64,000 bases of DNA, taken from assembly GCA_041920465.1 (NCBI GenBank), contig JBHGXW010000062.1, positions 13,382 to 77,381 on the forward strand, read 5' to 3'. Every line of letters begins with the position of its first letter. Within the stretch, counting starts at the first letter, position 1. Below, piece by piece: positions 32,327 through 40,668 of this stretch. The notes under the pieces are model-generated. The model was not told where the DNA came from. It ran no database searches and worked only from the letters and a program-made list of their open reading frames with translations. Origin of the DNA: Brevibacillus_H sp041920465 (GTDB taxonomy: Bacteria; Bacillota; Bacilli; Brevibacillales; Brevibacillaceae). Position numbers and translations under genes: made by a program.

Positions 32327-32485
32327 CCGATTTTAGCAGGGATACATAGATGTGCCTCCCTTGCGTTTCCAGCATATTCATGTTGAAATAGAAGAAAGGA
32401 TGAACGTGAAGAGCATCGGGTGCGAGTATCGGCTGAATCGCGCTGACTCGCTGCTCTCGCGAATCGAAGTGGAGGATTGAACAGA

Positions 32486-32824
32486 ATGTCTATTCCAATA
32501 AAACTGCATTCCGTTGAGGATCTCAATCATTTTCTGGATCAACCTAGCCGTCGGATTTTATTCAAGCACAGTACGACTTGTCCGATCAGTTCTCAGGCAC
32601 ATGACGAGTTTGAAGCGTTTTTGGCTGACCATGCGATTCCTGCGGCTGTTATCCTGGTAAGGGAAGATCGCCCCGTTTCCAATGAAGTGGAGGCGCGATT
32701 TGGTATTAAGCATGAGTCTCCGCAGATCTTTTTGCTGGAAGATCAAACGGTCAAATGGCATACATCTCATTGGAAAATCACGAAGCAAGCGATTGCCGAG
32801 GCACTTACGGAAGCCCTTGCCTAA
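32486..32824 (+). CDS. ytxJ: YtxJ, bacillithiol-system monothiol bacilliredoxin
   Basis: 112 residues with a thioredoxin-like fold. The motif HSTTCPIS holds a single Cys, as in YtxJ (B. subtilis BrxC), which reduces or is modified by bacillithiol mixed disulfides on proteins. The ATG at 32486 has GGAGGATTG upstream. The frame extends 9 nt further to TTG but spacing favours ATG. In B. subtilis ytxJ is likewise just upstream of aroA-ccpA, which supports the assignment. The pterin dehydratase gene follows after 29 nt. Confidence 0.88.
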   Translation: MSIPIKLHSVEDLNHFLDQPSRRILFKHSTTCPISSQAHDEFEAFLADHAIPAAVILVREDRPVSNEVEARFGIKHESPQIFLLEDQTVKWHTSHWKITKQAIAEALTEALA

Positions 32825-32853
32825 CGGAACGCAACGATAAGGGAGGAGAAGCT

Positions 32854-33279
32854 GTGGAGCGCTTGACGGAAGAGCAAATTGCGGAAGGATTGGCCCTTGC
32901 AGCAGGTTGGGTCCGAAAAGACGAGAAATGGATAGAGAAGAAGTTCCGTTTCCAAGAATTCATGGATGGCATCGCCTTTATCAATAAAGTGGCGGATTTG
33001 GCTGAACAGTTGAACCACCACCCGATGATCGCAATTGACTACAAGCTGATCACCTTGCGCCTTTCTTCGTGGAGTGCCGGCGGATTGACCGGTCTTGACA
33101 TGCGAATGGCACAATCAATCAGCTGTATGACAAGTAGAGGGAATAATGGGGAAAAACCGGTAAAGCTGACCCTCGCAGGCTTGCTTCAATGTTTCATGCC
33201 GTGCATCTTCGCGAAGATATTGCGGGAACAGGGAATCTATTGTTGTTTATCATTCTGCTTTGGCTCGGTCTTCTCATAA
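32854..33279 (+). CDS. 4a-hydroxytetrahydrobiopterin dehydratase (PCD), frame disturbed at the C-terminus
   Basis: The start is GTG at 32854, with GGGAGG and 7 nt spacing. The PCD fold removes water from 4a-hydroxytetrahydropterins, and in bacteria it may also repair pterins. The active-site block EQLNHHPMIAIDY with SSWSAGGLTGLD is complete. As read, the protein is 141 aa with an odd Cys-rich 42-residue tail. In the -1 frame the sequence after MRMAQ reads INQLYDK and stops at TAG 33135-33137, giving the normal family length of about 95 aa. So one base, probably an A near 33115, seems missing. The active site lies before the break, so function may survive. Confidence 0.85.
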   Translation: MERLTEEQIAEGLALAAGWVRKDEKWIEKKFRFQEFMDGIAFINKVADLAEQLNHHPMIAIDYKLITLRLSSWSAGGLTGLDMRMAQSISCMTSRGNNGEKPVKLTLAGLLQCFMPCIFAKILREQGIYCCLSFCFGSVFS

Positions 33280-33292
33280 CGAAACACAAAAA

Positions 33293-33323
33293 CAGGCAGC
33301 CTTAATGGCTGCCTGCATTTTTT
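33293..33323 (+). terminator. Terminator
   Basis: CAGGCAGCC-TTAAT-GGCTGCCTG followed by CATTTTTT. Confidence 0.88.
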
Positions 33324-33424
33324 AAGGTTATGGGTTGTCGACCAAAACGCAACGTCCTGTTGCATAGTCGACACTATCACATCCTGTACGTCGCGGCACA
33401 GCCTTAGGTTACGCCGGGGAGGTT

Positions 33425-35608
33425 TTACTCCCAGTACAGCTCCAATTTGTCTCCGCTGTGGATCTCGGATTGAAAAGAAGCCGGTTCGCCATTAATCAGC
33501 ATAACCAATCGTGTCACCTGGGCTTCTTGCGGCTTGTCCAGTGAGAAGTCGACATAGCGGAACACATCATTAAATACAGGGGCAGAGCCTTGAGCGGTCT
33601 GTACATGGATAACGGCTCCGTCCTTGATTGGCTCAGTTACCGGTACTTTTTGGCCATTCATCGTCACTGACATGTGGGCAGTCTCAATGACAACCGGTTT
33701 GCCGTTAAATGTCACTTTCATCTCCTGTTGTACCCAATCTTCGGCTGGTATCATCTCTTGGATGGTCGGAAGAGGAAAAGACTCCTCCGTCAGTTCGATC
33801 TGATCGCCGGAGCTTACACGGGATGTCAAGCTGGCTTCCTTGCCGTTCACAAGGAATTTGCGCACTGTCTGCGGCAGAACATATTCACGGCCATTTAAAC
33901 TGAAGCGGATAAAAGCATGTTCTTGCCCTTGCTTGTCTGAATAGTCGATGCCCGCTTCCTTCAGTACCTCTTCTAACGTACGGGGAAGCCGAACTTCTAT
34001 CTGGTCGCGATCATGCAAGCTTGCATGCAGATCATGAGCGACACCGTTGATGAGGGCGATTGGACCGAGTGAGACAGGTCTTTTGTTTATGGTCACATCA
34101 AGTGTATCGGCTTCGGTCACCAAATCCAGAATGGTTGCCGCTGCTTCTTCTCCATCTTGGCCGGGCACAACCACTATGACGTCTCCGTCTGCGATTGCCT
34201 CATCCAGACTCGCAGCTGTTTGGTTTTTGGTGATAATAGGAGCGGTACCATGACCGCCAGGAATCATTTTCATCCGCCCGTTAAAGGTTACGGTCATCGC
34301 CATGCCTGGTCGTCCGTACAGGCGGCGGATATCGATTCCGGCGGCAAGCAGCGCATCTCCCAGCGTCATCTTCCGCAGATCAAAAATCCGTACCGGTGTC
34401 TCGTTCACCGTAACGGTTACGTATCTAATCGGGTGGCGTTGGGCAGCCACCGCAATCCCCACCGGTGTGACGAATTCAGGCCCGTTGATCAGCGGATGTG
34501 TGCCAACGAACTGCTTGATTGCATCTGCTCCGCGGACGGCTACACGGGCAGCCGGTATCTGCAGGAATTCCGCTACTTTATCAGGTAGTTTCGGAGTTAA
34601 GCTTCCACCGCCTACCAGCATGACAGCCTGCGGGGGTCTGCCGTTTAGTTCAATAATTTTGTCGGCAATTTTTTTGGCAAGGTTGGAGATGTCCTGGTCA
34701 ATCGCGGCAACGACCTCCTCCCTGACAAGGGAGTGTTCCAGTCCTAGAATATCCTGAAACTGCACAGTCTCTTGGCTGGTGAGCGCGCGTTTCACCGATT
34801 CAGCGACGGGGAAGTCCAGCAAAAAGGCGTTCATCAGCGCATCGGTTATCTCGTCGCCGGCGACCGGCACCATGCCGTAAGCCGTAATCGTCCCATCCTC
34901 GGTTAACGCGATGTCGGACGTGCCTGCTCCAATGTCAACCAACGCGATGTTTAACCGTCTCATCGTAGGCGGGATCAACACGTTGATAGCGGCAATCGGC
35001 TCAAGAGTGAGTGCCTGCATTTCCAGATCACACCGCTTCAATGCAGCCAGAAGCGAGTCGACCACGACACGGGGAAGAAAAGTGGCGATTACTTCCACCC
35101 CTGCTTTTTCTCCCCGCTGATCAATCAAATTGCCGATTACTTCATTATCTAGATAATAGTTTACAACGCTGTAGCCAACACAGTAGTAATGGGTGGAATC
35201 CCGGTCGTTCAGTTCACGGGCGAGCTGGGATTGGGCTTCTTGAATAGCGGAAAACTCCAGTCGCAGAACATCCTCCCTGGTCAGCCAGGAAAGCGGAGAA
35301 ATATCCATTTCAAAGGTCGTACGGCAAGTCCGGAGGGAGCGTCCGGCTGCAGCAACGGCTACTTTGGTGAGAGGGCCGTGTGTTTCGTTAAGCCGTGCTT
35401 TCACCTGGTCAATCACTTTGGCCACCGCCACAACATCGTGAATTTGGCCATCCAGCATGGACCGTTCGTTATGTTCTTGAATTACGCAATCTACAACCCG
35501 GAACTGATCGTGGTCAGGTTGGACGATTAATCCCACGACGCTTCGAGTTCCAATATCCAAGGCAAAAATCAAACCCTTTGCCGGATTCATCTCTGTATGC
35601 TGTGACAC
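33425..35608 (-). CDS. FtsA-like ATPase with long C-terminal beta extension
   Basis: 727 residues. Residues 1 to about 370 have the actin/FtsA-like ATPase fold: LDIGTRSVVGLIV (phosphate 1), VDIGAGTSDIALTEDG (phosphate 2) and MLVGGGSLTP (adenosine). The remaining 350 or so residues are strand-rich, with repeated ubiquitin-like or SLBB-like units (KMTLGDALLAAGIDIRRLYGRPG; TINKRPVSLG; VTFNGKPVVIETA), unlike short classical FtsA. It has no obvious C-terminal amphipathic membrane helix. It is annotated as FtsA/PilM-type in related Bacilli, but its role is uncertain. The GTG start is at 35606-35608, with AAGGAG upstream. It is divergent from aroA. Confidence 0.8.
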   Translation of the reverse strand: MSQHTEMNPAKGLIFALDIGTRSVVGLIVQPDHDQFRVVDCVIQEHNERSMLDGQIHDVVAVAKVIDQVKARLNETHGPLTKVAVAAAGRSLRTCRTTFEMDISPLSWLTREDVLRLEFSAIQEAQSQLARELNDRDSTHYYCVGYSVVNYYLDNEVIGNLIDQRGEKAGVEVIATFLPRVVVDSLLAALKRCDLEMQALTLEPIAAINVLIPPTMRRLNIALVDIGAGTSDIALTEDGTITAYGMVPVAGDEITDALMNAFLLDFPVAESVKRALTSQETVQFQDILGLEHSLVREEVVAAIDQDISNLAKKIADKIIELNGRPPQAVMLVGGGSLTPKLPDKVAEFLQIPAARVAVRGADAIKQFVGTHPLINGPEFVTPVGIAVAAQRHPIRYVTVTVNETPVRIFDLRKMTLGDALLAAGIDIRRLYGRPGMAMTVTFNGRMKMIPGGHGTAPIITKNQTAASLDEAIADGDVIVVVPGQDGEEAAATILDLVTEADTLDVTINKRPVSLGPIALINGVAHDLHASLHDRDQIEVRLPRTLEEVLKEAGIDYSDKQGQEHAFIRFSLNGREYVLPQTVRKFLVNGKEASLTSRVSSGDQIELTEESFPLPTIQEMIPAEDWVQQEMKVTFNGKPVVIETAHMSVTMNGQKVPVTEPIKDGAVIHVQTAQGSAPVFNDVFRYVDFSLDKPQEAQVTRLVMLINGEPASFQSEIHSGDKLELYWE

Positions 35609-35763
35609 ATTTTGTCACTCCTTATTGGGAAAACTTGGGCGTAGCCAAGCCTGTAGGCGTCCGCAGAAACTTCACTCTTACATAATATATTAGTTTGTGG
35701 TCAGGATGAAAGAATCCTGTCGAATTATAGAATAAATTCTAGTGATTATGTGATTATCGAAAA

Positions 35764-35777
35764 TGAAAGCGCTTCGA
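35764..35777. promoter_or_regulatory. cre-like site (CcpA operator)
   Basis: TGAAAGCGCTTCGA matches 13 of 14 positions of the cre consensus TGWAARCGYTWNCW. It lies 43 nt upstream of the aroA -35 hexamer and in the leader of the divergent FtsA-like gene. ccpA itself is the gene after aroA. Confidence 0.55.
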
Positions 35778-35819
35778 ATATTTTTACAATTCACTTTCGC
35801 GCTTTTTGGTGCTAAATTG

Positions 35820-35848
35820 CTGACAAACAAATCTTCATCGCTTATAAT
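35820..35848 (+). promoter_or_regulatory. aroA: aroA promoter
   Basis: CTGACA (35820-35825) and TATAAT (35843-35848) with exactly 17 bp between them. Confidence 0.75.
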
Positions 35849-35895
35849 AGTCCCTAACCTTTGGGAGAGCATATGAGATGAGAGGTGGAGAGAAG

Positions 35896-36987
35896 ATGAG
35901 TAATGAGCAAGTAGAAAAACTTCGCAAGCAATTGGATGAAATTAACCTTGAGATTTTGGCAATGATCAATAGACGCGCCGAGTTGGTTCAAGAGTTAGGC
36001 AAAGCGAAGCTGAAACAAGGCGTCAACCGCTTCGATCCTGAGCGTGAACGCCAGATGCTGAATCTCTTGGTCCAAAATAATAATGGACCGTTCAAGGATG
36101 AGACGATTGTCCATTTATTCAAGCAAATTTTCAAAGCATCGCTTGATCTGCAAAAGGACGATAACAAAAAGGTTCTGTTGGTAAGCCGCAAGAAGAAGTC
36201 AGAAGATACTGTTATCACGATTAAAGGCGTTGAATTCGGTGGAGCAAGCCCAATTTTGATCGCCGGACCTTGCTCGGTTGAAAGCTATGAGCAAGTGCGT
36301 GCCGTAGCAGAAAACCACGTGAAGCAAGGGCTGCGCGTATTGCGCGGCGGGGCGTACAAGCCGCGCACTTCGCCATACGACTTCCAGGGACTCGGCGTAG
36401 AGGGCTTGGAAATCCTGAAGCGCATCGGGGATGAATACAACCTCGTGACGATCAGTGAAATTGTCAACCCGGCTGATCTGGAGTTGGCAACCAAATACAT
36501 CGACGTGATTCAAATCGGTGCCCGCAACATGCAGAACTTCGAACTCTTGAAAGCGGCAGGCCGTCTCAATCATCCTATTCTGTTAAAACGCGGTCTCTCA
36601 GCAACGATTGAGGAGTTCATTTACGCTGCCGAGTATATCTTGTCAGAAGGAAATACACAAGTAATGCTGTGCGAGCGAGGAATCCGCACCTACGAAAAAG
36701 CGACACGCAACACGCTGGATATCTCCGCTGTACCGTTGTTGAAACAGGAAACACACTTGCCGGTATTCGTTGATGTGACACATTCCACCGGCCGCCGCGA
36801 TCTGTTGCTGCCGACTGCCAAAGCAGGTCTTGCGGTTGGTTCAGATGGTATCATGATTGAGGTGCATCCTGATCCGGATGTGGCCTTGTCCGATGCGAAA
36901 CAGCAAGTAACCATTCCGCAGTTCAACGAGATTCTGGAACAATTGAGAGCATCCGGCCTATACAAGGATGCATTGTCTGTTCGCTAA
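35896..36987 (+). CDS. aroA: Bifunctional chorismate mutase / DAHP synthase
   Basis: 363 residues from ATG at 35896 (GGTGGAG upstream; an 18-nt upstream extension is unlikely). Residues 1-85 are an AroQ chorismate mutase domain (LRKQLDEINLEILAMINRRAELVQELGKAK). From about 105 the class I-beta DAHP synthase follows (IAGPCSVESYEQ, RGGAYKPRTSPYDFQG, LLKRGLSATIEEF, HSTGRRDLLLP). It condenses PEP and erythrose-4-phosphate at the head of aromatic amino acid synthesis; the mutase domain gives feedback control by chorismate and prephenate. This is the B. subtilis AroA arrangement, followed by ccpA as in that species. Confidence 0.96.
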   Translation: MSNEQVEKLRKQLDEINLEILAMINRRAELVQELGKAKLKQGVNRFDPERERQMLNLLVQNNNGPFKDETIVHLFKQIFKASLDLQKDDNKKVLLVSRKKKSEDTVITIKGVEFGGASPILIAGPCSVESYEQVRAVAENHVKQGLRVLRGGAYKPRTSPYDFQGLGVEGLEILKRIGDEYNLVTISEIVNPADLELATKYIDVIQIGARNMQNFELLKAAGRLNHPILLKRGLSATIEEFIYAAEYILSEGNTQVMLCERGIRTYEKATRNTLDISAVPLLKQETHLPVFVDVTHSTGRRDLLLPTAKAGLAVGSDGIMIEVHPDPDVALSDAKQQVTIPQFNEILEQLRASGLYKDALSVR

Positions 36988-37033
36988 GTAAAGTCAAGCA
37001 GGTTATCTTGACAGATGAAAATGGGTTCGCTAG

Positions 37034-37080
37034 AAATCCCGCCCGGCGCAGCGTTAGCTGTAGTCGGGCGGGATTTTTTT
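37034..37080 (+). terminator. Terminator of aroA
   Basis: AAATCCCGCCCG...CGGGCGGGATTT is followed by T7. Repeat R3 begins 9 nt later. Confidence 0.92.
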
Positions 37081-37088
37081 AAATGTTA

Positions 37089-37347
37089 GAAAGTTTAACC
37101 GCTTTAAATTATTAAATCAGTTAAACTTTCTTTCCTTTTGTTCAGCAGAAGAAAAACTTCGTCCACTCACAGCTCCTTTTAAGCGAAACAAAGCGCAGGG
37201 AGCGAAAGAAGGAAAAGAGTCGGCATTCATTACACCATTGACAGGACAAGTGGTTTTCTCATCGACTCCCTTCTGAAGTGAGCGGAGCGGACGGAAGACG
37301 CTGCAAGCGATCTTAAATAGAGCGAAGAGGGACGAAGTCTTTTTTTA
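37089..37347 (+). repeat. Intergenic structured repeat, copy R3 (full, divergent)
   Basis: Opening hairpin GAAAGTTTAACCGCTTT... pairs with ...TTAAACTTTC. Outer stem CTTCGTCC (37161 region) pairs with GGACGAAG before TCTTTTTTT. Inner stem GAGTCG (37217-37222) pairs with CGACTC (37263-37268). A GCTCC/GGAGC hairpin lies in the left arm. The loops differ greatly from R4, but the paired segments are kept. It fills most of the 500-base gap between aroA and ccpA. Confidence 0.85.
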
Positions 37348-37397
37348 CTGATAAAAGAATTGTTCAAAACATTTTCACGCTTTAACGAAGAAAACGA

Positions 37398-37426
37398 TTG
37401 CATCTCTTTACCGCATATCGTATTAT
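37398..37426 (+). promoter_or_regulatory. ccpA: ccpA promoter
   Basis: TTGCAT (37398-37403) and TATTAT (37421-37426) with 17-bp spacing, 65 nt upstream of the ccpA start. Confidence 0.65.
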
Positions 37427-37490
37427 ATGTGCTAGTAAATTATGAAAATGAGAATGAAAACCAAAATATGGATGAAAGTGAGTGGATTTC

Positions 37491-38501
37491 ATGCCAATTA
37501 CAATCTATGATGTCGCACGTGAAGCAGGCGTATCGATGGCTACTGTTTCCCGGGTCGTCAACGGAAATCCGAATGTCAAACCGACCACAAGGAAAAAAGT
37601 ATTGGCGGCTATTGAGCGTCTTGGCTACCGCCCCAATGCCGTGGCACGAGGCCTTGCAAGCAAGAAGACAACGACGGTGGGTGTGATTATCCCTGACATC
37701 TCCAGCTTGTTCTTTTCTGAGTTGGCACGCGGTATTGAGGATATTGCGACGATGTACAAGTACAATATTATTCTTTGTAACTCCGACCAGCGCTTGGAGA
37801 AAGAGCTGCAGCTGATTAACACGCTTTTGGAAAAACAGGTGGACGGGCTGTTGTTCATGGGCAGCGAAGTGAAGGAGGATCATCTACAGGCACTTTCAAC
37901 TTCATCCGTCCCTGTCGTTCTGGCTGCCACAAGAGACGCGGACAATGTGCTGCCATCGGTAACGATTGATCACTTCCAAGCAGCTTACGATGCCACGAAG
38001 TTCCTGATTGACGAGGGACATACCCGAATCGCCATGATAACCGGACCGCTTACAGATCCTTTGGGCGGCCTGCTGCGTTTTGAAGGCTACAAACAGGCGC
38101 TTTCCGATGCAGGTATCCCATTTAACGAAGAACTGATGGCAAGCGGAAACTACTGGTACGAGTCCGGGCTTTCCATAATGAATCAATTCTTGAAACTTGA
38201 CCAACCTCCAACGGCCGTGTTTGCAGCGAGTGACGAAATGGCAATCGGTGCCATTCACGCTGTGCAGGATGCGGGGCTTCGCGTGCCTGATGATATTGAG
38301 GTTGTTGGTTACGACAATGTCCGGCTTGCCGAGATGGTTCGCCCACGGCTTACTTCGGTGGTACAGCCTATGTACGATATTGGGGCGGTAGCGATGCGCC
38401 TTCTTACGAAATACATGAATAACGAACACGTGGAAGAGCATGTTGTACTGTTGCCTCACCGAATTGAATTCAGACAAAGTACCAAATCACAAGGCAAGTA
38501 A
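37491..38501 (+). CDS. ccpA: Catabolite control protein A
   Basis: A 336-residue LacI/GalR-family regulator. The DNA-binding head ITIYDVAREAGVSMATVSRVVNGNPNVKPTTRKKVLAAI is the CcpA signature. The periplasmic-binding-like core begins with TTTVGVIIPDISSLFFSELARGIEDIA. With HPr-Ser46-P it binds cre sites and represses or activates carbon genes. ATG at 37491 gives the usual short N-terminus MPITIYD; a three-codon longer GTG start is possible. It has its own promoter, separate from aroA because of the terminator and repeat R3. mtnN follows after 29 nt. Confidence 0.95.
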   Translation: MPITIYDVAREAGVSMATVSRVVNGNPNVKPTTRKKVLAAIERLGYRPNAVARGLASKKTTTVGVIIPDISSLFFSELARGIEDIATMYKYNIILCNSDQRLEKELQLINTLLEKQVDGLLFMGSEVKEDHLQALSTSSVPVVLAATRDADNVLPSVTIDHFQAAYDATKFLIDEGHTRIAMITGPLTDPLGGLLRFEGYKQALSDAGIPFNEELMASGNYWYESGLSIMNQFLKLDQPPTAVFAASDEMAIGAIHAVQDAGLRVPDDIEVVGYDNVRLAEMVRPRLTSVVQPMYDIGAVAMRLLTKYMNNEHVEEHVVLLPHRIEFRQSTKSQGK

Positions 38502-38530
38502 ACAGAAGAGGTTTAACAGGAGGATCAGGC

Positions 38531-39454
38531 ATGCGAATAGGAATTATTGGTGCGATGGATGAAGAAATCGCGTTGTATTTAGAGGGAATGGGGAATCCCG
38601 AAACAACCGTTAAAGCGGGCATTACCTACTACGAAGGAGAATTGGAAGGAAAAACGGTTGTCCTTTGCAAATCGGGAGTAGGCAAGGTCAATGCAAGTGT
38701 TTGTACCCAGATTCTGATTGATCAATTTAAAGTGGATCAAGTAATTTTCACCGGAGTGGCGGGAGCTGTGCATCCGGAACTGAACATCGGGGATATTGTC
38801 GTTTCCACGGATTGCGTTCAGCATGATATTGATGTGACACCGCTCGGTTTTGAACCGGGACAAATTCCTTTTACCGACAAGTGGGTTTGGGAAGCAGACA
38901 AGAAACTGCAGCAGCTTGCGATAGACGCTGGACAATCAATCAGCGGAGGAGTGCGGGTGGTAAGCGGACGCATCCTCTCCGGGGATCAATTTGTAGCTGA
39001 CCGTGAAAAGGTGCAATGGTTTTACCAACAGTTTGGCGCGGCCTGCACGGAGATGGAAGGGGCGGCAGTAGGACAAGTTTGCTCGATGAACGGAATTCCG
39101 TTCGTCGTGGTTCGTTCCATGTCGGACAAAGCGGATGGTTCAGCCCATGTCAACTTCGTGGAGTTCACCAAACTTGCTTCCCACCGTTCCTATGAGATGG
39201 TTACAAGAATGCTGAAGAAACTGTCTCCTGAAGTAATCGTTTACTCTACCAAAGGCTGCATCGAATGCGATATGGTGAAGAAGCTTCTAGCCGAAAAATC
39301 CATTTCCTTCGAGGTACGGGATGTCATGGAGAAACGCGAGTACCAGGAAGAAGTTGAGCGTTTCGGATTTATGGGGGTTCCGGTCACTGTCGTTGGAGAT
39401 AAGGCGGTTAAAGGCTACCAGCCGGAAGAACTGCTTCGCTTGCTCGAAGGGTAA
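38531..39454 (+). CDS. mtnN: MTA/SAH nucleosidase fused to a glutaredoxin-like domain
   Basis: 307 residues. Residues 1-230 are a complete MtnN/Pfs nucleosidase: GAMDEEI with catalytic Glu12, CKSGVGKVNASV, TGVAGAVHPELNIGDIVVS, TEMEGAAVGQVC and RSMSDKAD with the catalytic Asp. It cleaves 5'-methylthioadenosine and S-adenosylhomocysteine. Residues 231-307 are a glutaredoxin/NrdH-like domain: VIVYSTKGCIECDMVKKLL with a CxxC site, and the cis-Pro loop GVPVTVVG. A family member is normally about 230 residues, so this is a fusion. AGGAGG is 7 nt before the ATG. It follows ccpA and ends at a terminator. Confidence 0.92.
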   Translation: MRIGIIGAMDEEIALYLEGMGNPETTVKAGITYYEGELEGKTVVLCKSGVGKVNASVCTQILIDQFKVDQVIFTGVAGAVHPELNIGDIVVSTDCVQHDIDVTPLGFEPGQIPFTDKWVWEADKKLQQLAIDAGQSISGGVRVVSGRILSGDQFVADREKVQWFYQQFGAACTEMEGAAVGQVCSMNGIPFVVVRSMSDKADGSAHVNFVEFTKLASHRSYEMVTRMLKKLSPEVIVYSTKGCIECDMVKKLLAEKSISFEVRDVMEKREYQEEVERFGFMGVPVTVVGDKAVKGYQPEELLRLLEG

Positions 39455-39473
39455 AGGAAAATAGGAAAAAGAG

Positions 39474-39504
39474 GCGGCACGGTATTTATACCGTGCCGTT
39501 TTTT
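39474..39504. terminator. Bidirectional terminator
   Basis: CGGCACGGTA-TTTA-TACCGTGCCG with T6 after it and A-rich sequence before it. It sits between convergent mtnN and acuC. Confidence 0.92.
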
Positions 39505-39513
39505 GAAGGTATC

Positions 39514-40668
39514 TTATCCTTGTGGTACATACATCATGGCGCGTTCCAGCGTAATCTTGTTTTTCTCGGTAATTTCCACTCTGCGCGGGATGGGCGGGAA
39601 CGGAGTCACGTTGTCAAACAGATGAGTAGGGAGTGGAAGAGGGCTTTCATTTTTCCAGAGGTTGAGCCATTCTTCCGGCAACGGCTGATCGGAAAGCGGT
39701 TGATCAGTCATTTCGCTCCATAAAAGCGTCCATGCACGAGGCACGACCCGCCAAATATCGTATCCTCCGCCGCCAACTGCAATCCAGCGGCCATCGCAAT
39801 ACTCGTGGGCAAGCTGATGGGCCAGCCTTGGGATCGCTTGATAGATTTGCATGGTGCAGGAGAGATGTGTAAGCGGGTCATAGGCATGGGCGTCACAGCC
39901 GTTTTGGGTCAGAATAACATCTGGCTTGAAGCCGCGAATCACCCGGGGCAGCAGGTCATGGTAGATAGACAGAAATGACTCATCTTCTGTAAACGCTTCC
40001 AAAGGAATATTCACAGAGTAGCCGTAACCGTGTCCTTCACCACGTTCCGTAAAGTTTCCCGTACCAGGAAACAAATATTTTCCTGTTTCATGAATCGAAA
40101 TAGTAAGAACATTAGGGTCATCGTAAAATGCCCACTGCACTCCGTCTCCATGATGGGCATCCGTGTCAATATACAGCACTTTTACATCCCAGAATTTACG
40201 TAAATAAGCGATGGCAACGGAACAATCGTTATAGATGCAAAAGCCGGATGCCCGGCCACGGAACGCATGATGCAACCCGCCGGCGGGATTAAACGCGTGA
40301 TCTGCTTCCTTGTTCATGACCAGATCAACTGCTTGAAGCGTTCCACCGACGATGAGTGAAGATGCCTCATGCATTTTGGGAAAAATCGGTACATCTTCCG
40401 TACCCAGTCCGAAACTGGCCGCATGAGGAAGTTCAACTTCACTGTGTCCTTGAGATCGAACGGTATCAATAAAGCGGGGGTCATGCACGAGTGCAAGTTC
40501 CTCATCTGTTGCATACCTGGGTTGAACAATCTGCTCGTCAGACAAGAGCCCTAAAGTCCGCATCAAATCGTGAGTCAAGATCAGACGGCGTTGGTTAAAA
40601 GGATGATCCGCATGAAAGTAGTAAGTCGTATATTCAGCAGAATAGATCAATTTCGAGCTGCGACTCAA
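39514..40668 (-). CDS. acuC: AcuC, class I histone-deacetylase-like protein
   Basis: 384 residues. Zinc amidohydrolase of the HDAC/AcuC family: HPFNQRRLILTHDL near the start, NPAGGLHHAFRGRASGFCIYND with active-site His pair, and YIDTDAHHGDGVQWAFYDDPNV with metal ligands. In B. subtilis it deacetylates and so reactivates acetyl-CoA synthetase, opposing AcuA. The start is TTG at 40666-40668, overlapping the acuB stop (TTGA), with AGGGGGA upstream. It is last in acuA-acuB-acuC. Confidence 0.93.
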   Translation of the reverse strand: MSRSSKLIYSAEYTTYYFHADHPFNQRRLILTHDLMRTLGLLSDEQIVQPRYATDEELALVHDPRFIDTVRSQGHSEVELPHAASFGLGTEDVPIFPKMHEASSLIVGGTLQAVDLVMNKEADHAFNPAGGLHHAFRGRASGFCIYNDCSVAIAYLRKFWDVKVLYIDTDAHHGDGVQWAFYDDPNVLTISIHETGKYLFPGTGNFTERGEGHGYGYSVNIPLEAFTEDESFLSIYHDLLPRVIRGFKPDVILTQNGCDAHAYDPLTHLSCTMQIYQAIPRLAHQLAHEYCDGRWIAVGGGGYDIWRVVPRAWTLLWSEMTDQPLSDQPLPEEWLNLWKNESPLPLPTHLFDNVTPFPPIPRRVEITEKNKITLERAMMYVPQG

